A program made the translations under genes and the position numbers. A stretch of DNA of 64,000 nt. It comes from Schizochytrium sp. TIO01 (lineage: Eukaryota > Sar > Bigyra > Thraustochytrida > Thraustochytriidae). Each line of letters begins with the position of its first letter. The stretch's first letter is position 1. Location of the stretch: positions 719,501 through 783,500 of the forward strand of contig SMSO01000005.1 in assembly GCA_004764695.1 (NCBI GenBank), given 5' to 3'. Of the stretch, positions 51,077 to 62,965 are shown in pieces. The notes below the pieces were generated by a model, which did not search any database, was not told the origin of the DNA, and saw only the letters and a program-made list of their open reading frames with translations.

Positions 51077-52066
51077 CAAGTTCGACATTTTCACGTCAAA
51101 CCTCTCACCAAAATAGACATTGCTGCTCGAGGCACATTCCTCCACGACATCATCATACAGAAGGGCTCTGGTTTGGCAATTTGCGTTTTTCATAAGTTTG
51201 GGTTGTATGCTCTCCCTTATTTTGTACCTTTAAATTTTTTTTTGCGGTGAGAGCACAGACCCCATCGAAACTCGAAAGCTGCAAATTTCACCAGCTTGTC
51301 TACTTCTTTGCCAGACTGTAGAAAAGCTCTTTCTTTTCTATCAACTTCAATGTATGGTCAGAGTAAATACATTTGATCTTTACTTTTTATATCACGATCA
51401 CATTTTTTTGCCGAGGTCTTGTCCTGTCCCAATCACTCTATTTCGGCACAACTTAGACACAAGAATCCCCCTTTGTACACTCCGGGACCAACTTCATCTC
51501 AAAATTCTTACTTTGATAAATCTTACTAGTGGGAAGTACTTTGCTTACTCGTGTCACTGGGTCGGAATTCAGCAATGCATGCGAAGAGAAGGCTAGGTCT
51601 AGACTTTGGTGTTTAATTTTATACTGTCGTTGCTTGTCACCAACTACAGAGAGGCTATATAGTGAAGGGATCCGCGAGGTTTTCTAATTTACTAAACCAT
51701 ATACTCTAAAAATCTCATATATAAAGTTCTTACGGCTGATAACGGTGAACTGCTAATTGTTTACTAAGATTGCGCAGGAACGTATACCAGATTTTGGTTT
51801 CGATTGAGCTACACAAATTTTGACTTGGAGTGCAATTATAGAGCTTCAACAAGTATAAATATAAATCTCGTACAGATTTCAACAAGAGGTAAATATTGTT
51901 GTTCGAAAGAAGATAGAAGAGACGATTCTGTATAGATCAAGAATGAATAAAAGTATTACATGACCTATTAAGATCCAAAGAGCTTCATGTTAAAGTGAGA
52001 CCTCGCTTGTCTTAACATATCCGAAAAACGTTTTGAGAATCAATATAAGCACGGGTACATGGATTA
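51077..52066. other. Convergent intergenic region, no gene
   Basis: About 1 kb between the ends of the Ser-rich and LRR coiled-coil genes, with no supported gene. It is AT-rich and should contain both 3' UTRs. Confidence 0.6.
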
Positions 52067-55000
52067 TCATCCAGATCGCATGTCTAATATAAGTTTCTCA
52101 AATTTTGCCACATTGCGAGTGTTCTTCCCGCGCTCCTGTTCCAAAGCGCGACCTAGGACCTGAATCTCATGTCGTAGTTCTGCTGCTGTAGCACGCCAAC
52201 GCTTTATTTGAGCTTGCAAGTCTACCTCGGATTGCTTCGTGAGGTCTAGTCGTCCTTGCAGACTGTGGTTACTTGCAATAACTTCGTCATACCTACTCTG
52301 GAGTTTGTGAACTTTTTCGATATGTCGAGCTTTCTCCTCAAGGAGAGTTTTCTCTTCGTTTTCGAGCTTAGTTTGGGTAGTTGCGAGTAGCTCTCGTGTT
52401 TCTTTCAAACTTGTTTCAAGAATTTTAATATGTTCGACTTGGTCAGCAAGTTTTGAATCGCGATGCTCGACTAAGTCACGAAACTGCTCCATTTCTTTTG
52501 CAGCCTGTTCAAGTGCGGAAGACTTTCGCTCAAGGTCCTTGCGCAGAGCAGGCACATCCTCTTGCTCTCGAGCACTTTCTTCATAACTCTCAATAATCCC
52601 TTCTTGTTCATCAATGGTATCCTGGGTTTCCTGCAGTTGAGATTTTAATTCCAAGATGCGGTCTTCTGCCATTTGGAGCTGCGAGGCTACATCAGCATCC
52701 TCAGTAGCTTTGCGCCGAAGCTCCTCAATAGTTTCATTTTGATCTCGAAGCATGGTGTCTTTTACTTTTAGGGCTGCTCGAGCTTCGTCCAGCTCCCTTG
52801 CTATACGTTCACGCTCTGATGTTGCTGTTAAGGTTAGCCTTCGGCATTCTTCTTTTGTAGCATCACGCTCAGCCTGTGCACGCAGCGCATCGGCCCGCAA
52901 TTCATCGATATCTTTGATTCGTCTTTCCAAAGAGCGCATTTCTAGCTCCAAAGAGGATGCTTCTTCTGCGTGCTTTTTAGACATGTCATTGAGACTTTTA
53001 TGAGTTTTTTTGAGTTCTTCATCTTTAATCCGCAAGAGGTCCATCATTTTCTCTAGCTTTTGTTTTTGCTCGCGGACTACACCAAGAGCGTTATGTAGCT
53101 CCATTGAGCTCCTTTGAACTCGGAGATCGTGGTGTGAGCTTTTTTCACGCTCGTTATGTAAAGCCTTTTGTGTGATCCGAAGTTGGTGAGTAATTTCGTG
53201 AATTTGCTCTTCTGCCGTTTGAAGTCTCGTACTAAGCATCTGGTTCTCTTTTTCCCAATGCGCCTGGGTAGTCTTTGAGTTTTCTTTTTGCTCAAGCAGT
53301 TCTTGGCGTAGCTGTTGTGATTCAGATAAAACAACTCCAAGCCGTTGCTCTAGTGCCGTGGCTTCTACACTACGATCGCGTGCCTGAGCCGCATATTCTT
53401 CACGTCGAGATTCAGCCAAAGCCAACTTTGAAACGAGCTCGTCTGCTCGAGCAATTAGCTGGTTTTGTGTCTGCGAGTGTGCTTCCTGATAACGATCAAG
53501 ACGATCTTTCAGAGCTCGCCTGCTTGCCATACATGTTTCTAAGCGCTCAGACAACATTGCATTATCCTGTTCTGATTTTAAAAGAGAAGTGTTGCATACT
53601 TCTAGATCATGTTCGAGTTTGGCAATTCGAGTGCGCGCTTCTTCCTGAGCAGAAGCAAGCTCTGTTTCCTTCTCTGTTTGGATATTCATAAGAGCTTTTT
53701 GGTAATCCTCCATTCGTGATTCTAGCTCACCAAGCATACGCTGGCATACTTGAGATGAGTTTCGCTCTAATTCATCGAGGCGTTGCTTCCACACTTGATT
53801 TTCCTGGCTATCAAGTCTCTGCCGCAACATAGAAAGCTCCGATAGAAGATACTGTTGAGCACCTATGCCTGATTCGCGACAAACTTCATTGGGTTGAATA
53901 GTTTCGAGTTTTTGTGCAGATGCAGGGCTGGCATGTTGTGACGAAGGCGCACAAACTTCGTTCTGGAGTTGCACTTCTGCAATGTGGTCGTCCTTTTCTT
54001 CTCCTGGTTCCGTTGAGGGCTGCTCATTCTCCGCATTGCTACCCTTCTGTTCATCATTTGTGTCTGTTGACTCAACAGGGGCATCTGGATTTCTGTTATG
54101 GTCAATTTCAGGAGTGCCATCAACAGCACCTTTTACTTGGCTTTCGCTCTTCGTATAAAACTTTTGGGGGTCTGAGTTGCTAGAAGGGCTAGAAACCGAA
54201 TTGGCCTTATCTTTCGCGTTATGAGGCGAGTCCAAGGAGCTTTCTTCAGAACAAATGGATTGAAGCTCTTGCTGCTGCCGCTGATATCGTTGCGATACCT
54301 CATGCCGTAAGATCACCAAACATTCAACAAAGTGCCCGACCTTAAGCTCTTTGCAAAGGCCAGCATGCCGTAGATGGTGAATCTGCCGTGTAGTAGCCTG
54401 AACTCGTGCAGAGCGAAGCAAATCTTGAAATTCAAGATCTTCAAGATCGATGCTTCGAGATAATGCCTCTTGACCGGACCATTCTAGCAAAACTTCTGAA
54501 GGACGGCGAGGACATTCTATTTGAGTTCCACACCAATCGTTCACAAGTTGAATTCTTTGTGCCTCTGTAAGCATCCTCTGGCGAAGGATGCGTGTATGTA
54601 CAATACGCTTATCGTTCTGAGAAGTTTGTGTTTTAGCAAATTGCGACCAAGGGTTAGAGTGGAATCCGCTATTCTTTTCATCAAGGGCCCTTGAACTTTC
54701 GTTTGGTGATGATTCCCCCATTCGGACTTGGTTCGAATTCGACTCTGGGCTTGTCAATAGTTTCCCATGCGTGCGTTGCATACGAAGAAAAAACCTCTCA
54801 GCAGCACGCTCAAAACGAGGAAGCTCCACAGGCGAATCCGACGAAGCAGGTGGAGCATCTTGTGGCTCACGCTGTGCGCTAGCCTTTATCGATTCTTCAG
54901 CATCTGTTTTTTCAATTTGAGGTAAAAGAGCTGAAACCTTTTCGCCCAAAGATTGTGTTGTTGATAAGGGGTTGTCACGAAGCCAAAGACTTTTAAGATT

Positions 55001-55825
55001 TTGGCAAAGCCTAAGTGGAGAAAGGCTTAAGACTGTGTTCATCTTATTCTGGCGTAGATTCAGGACACCTAGGCTCTCAAGGACACTGAGACCTTCAATG
55101 TCGTCAATCACATTATAAGAAAGGTCAAGTTCACGGAGGCTTCTCAGAGGTGGAAAGCTACCTGCAGGGATAGCCTCCAGTAAATTGCTAGCCAAACTCA
55201 GAATGACAAGATGGTCCAGCCCGGCAAGGTCCATAGCGGAGATTTTGGGTATATCATTCGAGGCAAGATTTAGTTGTCTTAGACTTTGAAAATCTGCCAA
55301 GCCGTTCAAACAAGTTATTTGGTTGCCTTGTAGATTCAGCGTCTTCACGCGGTACGCCTGAGCAAGTTGTTCATCAGAAAAGTTCGTCTCTATCCTGCCC
55401 TCCATATTGCAGTTTATGTAGCTCCAGTGTTCCAAGCCATCCTCAAAATTGCAATATGCATCTTCAGCACAATTTTCGTTGCCATTGTTTCCCACCATCT
55501 CATTATTTACTGGTTTTTCGGAATCCTTTGGATCCCAAGGGGTGTTTTCTTCATCACCTATGTCGTTTTTGCTGTCCACAAGATGTTTCCCTCGCTCTTG
55601 CTCGAGTTTGAATTCTTGGTTTCCTCCGTCTTTCTTTAAGCTGAGTTCTTCACCCGTTTTTATCCTTCGTGGACGAAGGCTACGCCGGCGAAGTAGATTG
55701 TCGCTAAGAGGATCCCCACCTCTGTTCTTGTGTCCAAGGTCGTCACCGCTCTGCGTCTTGAGTCCCTTGACCTCCTGAGCGCCTCTTTGGCGCCCCTTCC
55801 CACTAGCTGCGGACGCCCCCTGCAT
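52067..55825 (-). CDS. Leucine-rich repeat plus long coiled-coil protein (LRRCC1/centriolar-like)
   Basis: A 1,252-residue protein. A disordered, charged N terminus of about 150 residues is followed by an SDS22-type LRR array at about 158-290 (VKTLNLQGNQITCLNGL, LRQLNLASNDIPKI, LRELDLSYNVIDDIEGL, LGVLNLRQNKMNTV) with a capping LRDNPL. A mixed linker with Ser/Asn-rich parts leads to an almost continuous coiled coil from about 655 to the end, which closes EKLILDMRSG. LRR plus long coiled coil is the layout of LRRCC1 and other centriole or basal-body proteins. I infer a structural role at microtubule-organising centres or cilia, but orthology cannot be shown here. No catalytic domain is seen. 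Confidence 0.85.
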   Translation of the reverse strand: MQGASAASGKGRQRGAQEVKGLKTQSGDDLGHKNRGGDPLSDNLLRRRSLRPRRIKTGEELSLKKDGGNQEFKLEQERGKHLVDSKNDIGDEENTPWDPKDSEKPVNNEMVGNNGNENCAEDAYCNFEDGLEHWSYINCNMEGRIETNFSDEQLAQAYRVKTLNLQGNQITCLNGLADFQSLRQLNLASNDIPKISAMDLAGLDHLVILSLASNLLEAIPAGSFPPLRSLRELDLSYNVIDDIEGLSVLESLGVLNLRQNKMNTVLSLSPLRLCQNLKSLWLRDNPLSTTQSLGEKVSALLPQIEKTDAEESIKASAQREPQDAPPASSDSPVELPRFERAAERFFLRMQRTHGKLLTSPESNSNQVRMGESSPNESSRALDEKNSGFHSNPWSQFAKTQTSQNDKRIVHTRILRQRMLTEAQRIQLVNDWCGTQIECPRRPSEVLLEWSGQEALSRSIDLEDLEFQDLLRSARVQATTRQIHHLRHAGLCKELKVGHFVECLVILRHEVSQRYQRQQQELQSICSEESSLDSPHNAKDKANSVSSPSSNSDPQKFYTKSESQVKGAVDGTPEIDHNRNPDAPVESTDTNDEQKGSNAENEQPSTEPGEEKDDHIAEVQLQNEVCAPSSQHASPASAQKLETIQPNEVCRESGIGAQQYLLSELSMLRQRLDSQENQVWKQRLDELERNSSQVCQRMLGELESRMEDYQKALMNIQTEKETELASAQEEARTRIAKLEHDLEVCNTSLLKSEQDNAMLSERLETCMASRRALKDRLDRYQEAHSQTQNQLIARADELVSKLALAESRREEYAAQARDRSVEATALEQRLGVVLSESQQLRQELLEQKENSKTTQAHWEKENQMLSTRLQTAEEQIHEITHQLRITQKALHNEREKSSHHDLRVQRSSMELHNALGVVREQKQKLEKMMDLLRIKDEELKKTHKSLNDMSKKHAEEASSLELEMRSLERRIKDIDELRADALRAQAERDATKEECRRLTLTATSERERIARELDEARAALKVKDTMLRDQNETIEELRRKATEDADVASQLQMAEDRILELKSQLQETQDTIDEQEGIIESYEESAREQEDVPALRKDLERKSSALEQAAKEMEQFRDLVEHRDSKLADQVEHIKILETSLKETRELLATTQTKLENEEKTLLEEKARHIEKVHKLQSRYDEVIASNHSLQGRLDLTKQSEVDLQAQIKRWRATAAELRHEIQVLGRALEQERGKNTRNVAKFEKLILDMRSG

Positions 55826-58239
55826 CCAAGCCTAGTGGGTTTTTGCTCGAAGGCTAAGACGCGGCCTCTGAATGAATTTTATAGAGGACTAGTTTGCAGG
55901 TCCTTTCGAAGACCTCAAGTATGCGACGTTTTTCCCATCCTCCTTTAAATCGGCATATGTCAGTCATTCGTCGTTGCGTATTTTTAGTCACATTCTTTCT
56001 TTACGAGAGACAGAGCTAGGCGATACCATAGTAGTGCTATTGTAACGAAGTGCTTGAAAAAGCAATAAACGAAAGATAGTAGGGTAGGTGCTATTAGGGA
56101 AAATATGTAGTACTTAGGTATCTGTGTTGATTGCCTTGATGAGATGGGATGGTACTTTGAACGTGGAGAATCGAATAGCGCGAGATGATGTAATGGCCAT
56201 GGGTGGATAAGACGATACTTTAACTCATGAAATACTAGCATATATCGCAGGGTAGGTTTGCTGCAGTGTAGATTGTTTGATGAATAAGGAAGTCTTGTCT
56301 GTTGTTGTGCATCTTTTAGACATTTGTTTTGCTGTCATGTAAATATGAAACTACTTTGGTCGTTATAGCCAACAGCAACCATCACAAACCTACCCCATTT
56401 AACAAAGCAATAGATCTAAGAGAATAAATAGTCTACGGTACCTCTTTTGCGTTTGATTTTGTTGATGAAAAGGACTCCCAGTTCTTTTTCTGGTAAACAA
56501 ACATTATAAAGAAGCCAATCAATGACACTTAGACGGATGATATTCTTCAATCCACACATACATGCATACAAACAACTTTTCCTTTCCTTCCTAAAAAATA
56601 GATGCGAAGGTACAACGGTGATTTAAATAAATAGTAAATATATATATATAAACAAGTATCACATTGCCTCTCTAGAGTACAAAACCGAATGTTAGTAATA
56701 CTACCGAAAGAAACAGGAAAATGTCTTCTCAAGTTGGCCTAAATGGACACAGACTGTTTTTAGAGAAATTAACACAGACTTATTCTTGTTTGAAAGATGT
56801 AAGTGGCCTTCTCTCTAGCTAGACTCCATCCTAATACAAAATGGGCGTTGCAGTGTATCGTCAGCCTTGCCGAATGGCACTAAGCCCGAACTGGTACCGA
56901 TGACAGTAATCACTGGCACTTTATGGTAGCCTGCTTGAAAGAGCTCTACGAAGTCCACTCGGCCACAGATTCCTTCCCCGAATTGCGTTCACTTTGCAAA
57001 TCCCTGTTTTCTTTTGTCTTCAAAAGCATCACTAGGCCATTTACAAAAATGTCTAGCTGCTATTGCTTCTGGACTATTACACTTATGCTACAACTTTGTG
57101 TTTGCACAACTTAATCTAAGACTCCATTCATGCATAGGCCTAGTGTATATAAGAACTAGATATGGGTCTCATTTGCACAATAATTGTTATCCCGATGCTG
57201 CGGTGTGTGTATTTCTGGTTGTGTATTTTCAACTGCTAGTAGGTAGCCAGAGCCTTTTCCATTATATAGAGCCCATTAAAAATAATAAAAAATAATAAAT
57301 TGAATTTTGAAAATACATTGCAGTTTGCTGATTCTAGTGGGTATTTATTTCGTTGCTTCTAAATGCAATCAATTGAGAATGCTTGTGTTTGTTTCTGTCT
57401 TTATGTATTGGTTGTCGATCGCCTTTCTGAGTAAAGTTCGCTTTCTTGGAGAAATCCAGCTTGTTCACTCGCTCGTCGCTCGTTTTCATCCCCTCTTTCC
57501 TCTTTTTTTTTTTTTCACCTTTGTTTCTTTGAAGCAAAAAAGCCTCTCAGTACCACCTAGTAGGTCCCTAATATCACTACTTCCTAGACACTTCGTCAGT
57601 CTGAAGGAACTCACTCTCTTTCTTCTTTTTATTTTTCCCTCCTGTGAATCAGTTCGCAAGCTTTCCAATCCTTACGGCAAGGGCTTCTAAGGATCAGAAT
57701 CATAATTTTAACAACTTCAGAGTGTTGTTTAACGCAGACGCGGTGTACGTGACATTTTACTACCTGCCTAGCTAGGTGGTCGTTGTGCATTCCTTCCAAG
57801 CGCCTTTCTTCTTCATTGTTACTTTCTCTCTCTTTCTTATTCCCTCTCAGAGTGGCTGAAAGTTATATATACCAGATACCAGAAAGTAAAATGGTTTATA
57901 GAATAGGTACTTTAGAAGTATAAAAAGTTGTGTGTTTTATAAATATTGATTCTTTATTGTAAAGCCTGAGAACATAAGATTTTTTTTTAAATTTTTTTTA
58001 TTAAATGTATCATAATAGTAGGTGTCTACTAAGGAGTAATAGGCCTGATTGTTGACTTTTCTAACTTACAATTGCGGCTCTTTGACAAAAACCTGGATTC
58101 ATAGCGCACGCTCGCTCGCTCGCTCGCTCGCTCGAACAAAAGTAAAGGCAAATCTTGTTGAGTGCTGATAACCTCTTGGTCTTACGGTGGAGATCAGACT
58201 TACGCAGATCATCCTTGTCAGAGTAGCTTAAGTAGCAAC
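55826..58239. other. 2.4-kb divergent intergenic region
   Basis: It lies between the LRR coiled-coil gene (minus) and the CAP gene (plus), so it should hold both promoters. It has no supported gene. It contains a short (TA)n near 56640, poly-T at about 57505-57518 and a (CGCT)n array just upstream of CAP. Confidence 0.6.
58109..58134. repeat. (CGCT)n array upstream of CAP
   Basis: Six and a half CGCT units end about 105 bases before the CAP start codon. It lies in the probable promoter or 5' leader. Confidence 0.9.
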
Positions 58240-58890
58240 ATGGGTTCGAGCAGCTCGAAGAAGGCCAGTAGCGCTGCAAAACGTGCTAGCCGTGCAGACA
58301 ATTCTAAGGCAAGCCTGCCTGCCAAAGCCTCTTCTCACGGTCACCAACCGGTGCACCACGCGGCCGAGCCGCCTGTAGCCGCCCCGGCATCGAAGTCTGC
58401 TGGTGGCAAGGTTGTTGAACCTTTTCTTCAGGGTAACCAATGGATTATTGAGAATGTGGAGAACGGCTCATCCAGTGTAGATGTTCCCAAGCGCATGCAG
58501 GCAGTGGCACTATATGCCTGCAAGAATAGTGAGATCCACGTCAATGGCAAGTGCGCATCTGTGCAAATTGCTGGTGTCAACAAGTCAACCATTTACGTGG
58601 AGAATGTCGTCGGCAGTGTGGAGATCTCCAACTGTAAGAGCGTGAAGATCTTCGTCTCTGGTCTCGTGCCTTGCTTTACTATTGACAAGTGCGACGGTGT
58701 GCTCATTACTTTGAGCCAGGAGTGTGTGGAGAACCCCGACTTCATGATTGTCGCGGCTAACTCATCTGAAATGAACTGTGCTTTTGAGTTCCATGGTGAA
58801 ATGCGTGAGTTGCCCATTCCTGAGCAGTTCGTGCATAAACTAGATGGAGATCAGGTCGACACTCAGGTATCCTCTCTCTACAGCGCATAA
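58240..58890 (+). CDS. Minimal CAP (cyclase-associated protein) C-terminal domain, likely myristoylated
   Basis: A 216-residue protein, starting at the ATG giving MGSSSSKKAS; upstream codons are open but lack an ATG. Gly2 with Ser at positions 5 and 6 and following lysines fits an N-myristoylation signal. Residues about 10-57 are a basic Ala/Ser linker. Residues about 58-205 match the beta-helix CARP domain of CAP/Srv2: NQWIIENVENG, ALYACKNSEIHVNGK, VEISNCKSVKIFVSG, PCFTIDKCDGV, then SSEMNCAFEF and ELPIPEQF. This domain binds ADP-actin and recharges it with ATP. The N-terminal oligomerisation and adenylyl-cyclase-binding half of CAP is absent, as in short apicomplexan CAPs. The clean, biased codon use suggests high expression. 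Confidence 0.92.
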   Translation: MGSSSSKKASSAAKRASRADNSKASLPAKASSHGHQPVHHAAEPPVAAPASKSAGGKVVEPFLQGNQWIIENVENGSSSVDVPKRMQAVALYACKNSEIHVNGKCASVQIAGVNKSTIYVENVVGSVEISNCKSVKIFVSGLVPCFTIDKCDGVLITLSQECVENPDFMIVAANSSEMNCAFEFHGEMRELPIPEQFVHKLDGDQVDTQVSSLYSA

Positions 58891-60291
58891 AGTAACATCT
58901 TCGAAGGATTTAGTAGAGTTCTTTTACACGACCCGTTTCCACATAGAGGTTTTTTGCTTTGGGCTTCTTCCTTTTAAAAGTAAGGACGTCGCCTCCTTTT
59001 TTTTCGTACAAAGCTTAAGCTTCTGCGCGCTTATGGGTATTTCAAAATTGTAACCACATTTTTATCCTAATGTGTCACAATTGCGCTTTGTTTCCTCATT
59101 TGGCAATTACCTTTGCAGTTTAAATTTTAACACCATGTGATTTGTTCTTCCTTTGCGTGCTATTCAATGTAGTTTCTATTGATTGCATCTGCCTCCCAGA
59201 CAGATTAGTCTGTATGACATTTCATAGAGGAACAGAGAATTTGTTGTGCTGCTGAGTTTACATGTTTCTGTCATACAACTGTAGAGTTCGTAGCTTTGCA
59301 CATTGGTAATTTAAGAATCCAAAGTTTGAAATTGTGTCTAATTTGAGCTGGTAAAACTTGATGGACGACCAAATAGATCACGGTAACGAGACAAGCTATT
59401 TGATAATGAGAGTTTTCAACTTTACAGGTAACGCAGATAGAAAACGAGGCATGCTAGATCCCATCTCAGGGATCTCAGATAGTCCACAATAGAGAACTTC
59501 GTTTCTTGTCTCCTTCAACACGTGTTTACCACGAGATGAGAAATGTTGCCACAAACTATTGCTCTGCCTCCCTTGTAACCGAGCCGTGAATCAAACCCTT
59601 GGAAAAGATCTAAATTCCCTCCCTCTGATCGCTATTCCGAATTTTCCAGGATTGAAATAGAGAGCGTTTGATGGAGACAAATGAGATCCCGGTTCATCGC
59701 TTTGGATTTTTTAAAATAGGCCGCCTATATGTCTTTATTAAATCCATAAAAGCAGAATGAGTTAGCTTGATCGTTTTCTTTATAGACTGTTTGCAAGCTG
59801 CGTATTTAAGTTTCGAGATTTCATGCAGAATGTAATTCTTTTAACGTATATACATCTAAGCCTGACTTAGAAGATTACAAATTCTAAATTTTGATGATTA
59901 CGTGCACACAGAGGTCTGGCAGTTCGTTCAGGAGTCAAACACAGCCTCAAAATATACAAACAAAAAGTTAAATCACTAGACAGATGGAGGGTCACGAAAA
60001 AAGGACATCACACAATAGTGTGGCAAGCAGTTATGACGCTCAAAGAAGGTGTTAAGCTGATCGAAATGATCAATTCTGTATATCATGCGCAGGTATTTCA
60101 TAGTAGGTGGTTAATCCTACTAATCAGTAAATCGGTCGGTGTTAAGTCTGACTACCTTTCTACTATTATCTACCTTTTCTATTAGTTAATTTGTTAGTAA
60201 AACTATTGCTAAGGCTATTGTTTTTAGTTAGACTTCCATGGTATCTATCTTACTTAGGCAGTCGAAAAGCCAAAAGATTGTTCATATCTGA
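58891..60291. other. Intergenic region, no gene
   Basis: It contains the CAP 3' UTR and the probable promoter of the polyQ gene. Only short featureless frames are present. Confidence 0.6.
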
Positions 60292-60488
60292 ATGATCGCC
60301 GAGCCGCCCTCTGTTCCTTCGCTCTTCTTGCTTCGCGCAGTCAGAGATACTAGAAAAAGGAAGCCGTATCCTTTGCCTCGGCCTAGCCCGATAGGGCTTT
60401 GCGGACCTATGAACCCGCAGCAAGCTCTTGTTGTTCGTCTGTGTAGACACCTCGCCTCTAGAGACGATGTAGCAAAAGCCCTGACACA

Positions 60489-60537
<49 letters not shown>

Positions 60538-61950
60538 CAACAACAACAACAATCTCAGCAGTATGTACAACAAAACGCGCAGCAATCCTCCAGCGATGCG
60601 GTGTCTCGAAATGGAACAACCTCGCTCTTAGACGATGCGCTTCGTTGCCGAAAAACACTTGAAAACGCAGCTGCCAATGCAGATGAAGATAAATTTGATG
60701 AGATGGTGCAAACATTCTCCACACCGACACTTATGGAAACCCTTGAAATCTGTTGTGGAGATTTGGGACTTCTTTCTCCAGAATCAGTATTGGACACTTT
60801 GGAACGGTATGAATTTCGATCCGTGGACCACAGTGATGACCAGGAGGTTCTCTATGATTCTCTTCAAACTGTACTTATGTCTGGGCTAACAAGCCCTCAA
60901 GCCGGAGAGGTGTTCTCTGCGTTATGCTCCATGCTTAGGTCATGTCCCGAGAATGTTCGTGATGAGGCAGCTTTGTGGGCTGGCCGTTTTGTTCTCCTTG
61001 ACCAGTCCAGAAGTGAGGCCACAAGAATTAATCGTAAATTGAATATGGCCGGCAAGATCATGCGTGTATTCATTGAACGGCATGGTGTAGAAACAGAGGA
61101 AGGGTCTCTACTTATGAGTCCTTCGTCTTCTGTTGTGGGAGACGGGTCCTACATTGACCCATCAACGAGAAGTGATAGCTTGCATACTTCTGCAGCTGCG
61201 ATGCCGGATCAGAATGGCCACCACCAAGCTACCTCCTCATCTCCTGGAGAACCTGCAGGTACTGATACTCCTTCTTCCTCAGGAACAGCATCATCAGGAC
61301 GAAAATCCTTTGTAGTAAAGAAAAGGGGCCTTTTCTCAAGTTTGAAGTCAAAGATGAAAGGATTTAGTCGTAGTGCAGGAAATTCTGGAGACGCGCATGC
61401 CGCACCTAGTAATGCACCATCAAACCACACTGCGAATTCCACTGCCAGCGAAGCGCTTCGTCATTCCAATATAGCTCGTGATGAAATCCCTGCAACACAT
61501 CGGCTCAGCATCGCAGACTATAATATGCTTTCTGTACGCAAATCACAAACTAAGGAGGAACTTATTCAAAAATACGGCCGACCCCCTGCACCTCCACCTC
61601 TTCACTCACCCCACCCACCCTCGCATGCTTCAGCTTCAAGTGGTGAAATTCATTCATCCGGACGGATGTTGCAGCATCAGCACGAAAAGCAGCGTCCACA
61701 CTCATTCCGTGCCTCGATGACTGTATCTGCGCCTCCAACAGAACAGTCTCAACATCAACCTAAAGATCAGTGGCAACATACTGGTTCCCAGAGGTTAGCT
61801 GGTGCAGCGCCCAGTGAATTTCAATCACAGCGAGACTCTTCATCTCAAGGAGGCGTGTTTAATTCAGTGGAGAGGCGGCGGTCGCTTTCTACCTCAGATG
61901 TTAAGAAAACTGATGAGTCTTCAGCTACCGAGCTTGAAGATATTTTGTAG
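60292..61950 (+). CDS. Polyglutamine protein of unknown function
   Basis: A 552-residue protein, or 513 from a second ATG at 60409 giving MNPQQALVVRL. A stop codon lies immediately before the first ATG. After a short N-terminal helix (LCRHLASRDDVAKAL) comes a 22-residue glutamine run. A helical, conserved-looking domain follows at about 110-265 (DALRCRKTLENAAANADEDK to AGKIMRVFIERHG). The rest is Ser/Pro/His-rich and probably disordered, with a basic patch (FVVKKRGLFSSLKSKMKGF) and a short structured-looking motif (RLSIADYNMLSV, then EELIQKYGRPPAPPP). Proline-rich segments could bind SH3 or WW domains. I recognise no family. The helical domain suggests a protein-interaction adaptor, which is inference. 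Confidence 0.75.
60487..60552 (+). repeat. CAG then CAA glutamine tract
   Basis: CAG-CAA is followed by 12 pure CAG and then 8 pure CAA codons, giving 22 glutamines. The pure CAG block makes this tract likely to vary in length between alleles or strains. Confidence 0.95.
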
Positions 61951-62965
61951 TTTCTCATCCAAAGTAAATATAGGCCCCTTACATCATTACCATATAGGCA
62001 CGCTATCGCAGAGCTCGTTTATGTCGCCAAGGCCTACCCCATATATCATTGTCAGATACTGAAAATAAATACTACAAAGAACAACTTCATCTCCCTAGCG
62101 ACTATATTTTGACATGTCTTCAAAGTAAGGGATATGGCAGTCTATTCAGACAAAAGAAGAAGAAAAAAAGAGGGAGGGAGTGAGCAATATTTGGACGACG
62201 ACACAGCAAATGAGGAAGATATTTAAGTCCAATCGTAGCATCCATTCCCTTGCTTATTCTCATTATGCTGTCCTATTTTTGTGGAAACGTAGTTTGAAAA
62301 TAAACTCAGAGTCCCCAAAGCTAATTCAGTGAACTACTCAATAATTCCCAGAAGTATCTGAGACATTTCAAGTTACTGAAGCTAATGCAGCTCTTTTCAA
62401 CATGTCAAAACCTAATTTTCGAGACAGTACAGAATTTCATGTTAAAACTATTTTAAAAGATGCACCATTATTTGTATCACTGAGGTCTAGGTAGGTTATT
62501 GCTCCATGAGCATATGCTTTATGGGATACATACGGAACAACTCTCCACCGAAACAATACCATCTAAATGATTTGAATCTGTACAGAACACGATGTTTTGT
62601 TGGATTTTCCCAAATTTCAGGGGTCTAATAACCAACAGGGACCCTATTTACCACTTAAGGTACTGCCTACCTACTTTGCGGCTAGTAGTATGCTGTTTTT
62701 GCCTCATAGCAAAATTAATAGTAAGACATAGTGGGTAAGCAGAACAGAGCTCAGACCACTCGCGGTTGGTCCACGGTGGGTACTATTAGTAGGTAGGTAT
62801 ACCGATGACTTACCGGTGGTCTGTAGTACAACAACAAGGGAGGAACAGCAAAACTTCAGGTTTGACGGTGGCTGAGGGTTTCTTGTGCTGTTTGGGTCGG
62901 AGACAACTTGGTTGGCTTGTGACTAAAACGTAGGGAAGATAACTTCAGAAGAGTGTCCTACCGAG
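61951..62965. other. Intergenic region with TAGG/CCTA motifs
   Basis: No gene is supported. TAGGTAGG or CCTACCTA motifs occur at about 62485-62495, 62668-62678 and 62790-62800. The right end should contain the DUS1 promoter. Confidence 0.6.
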
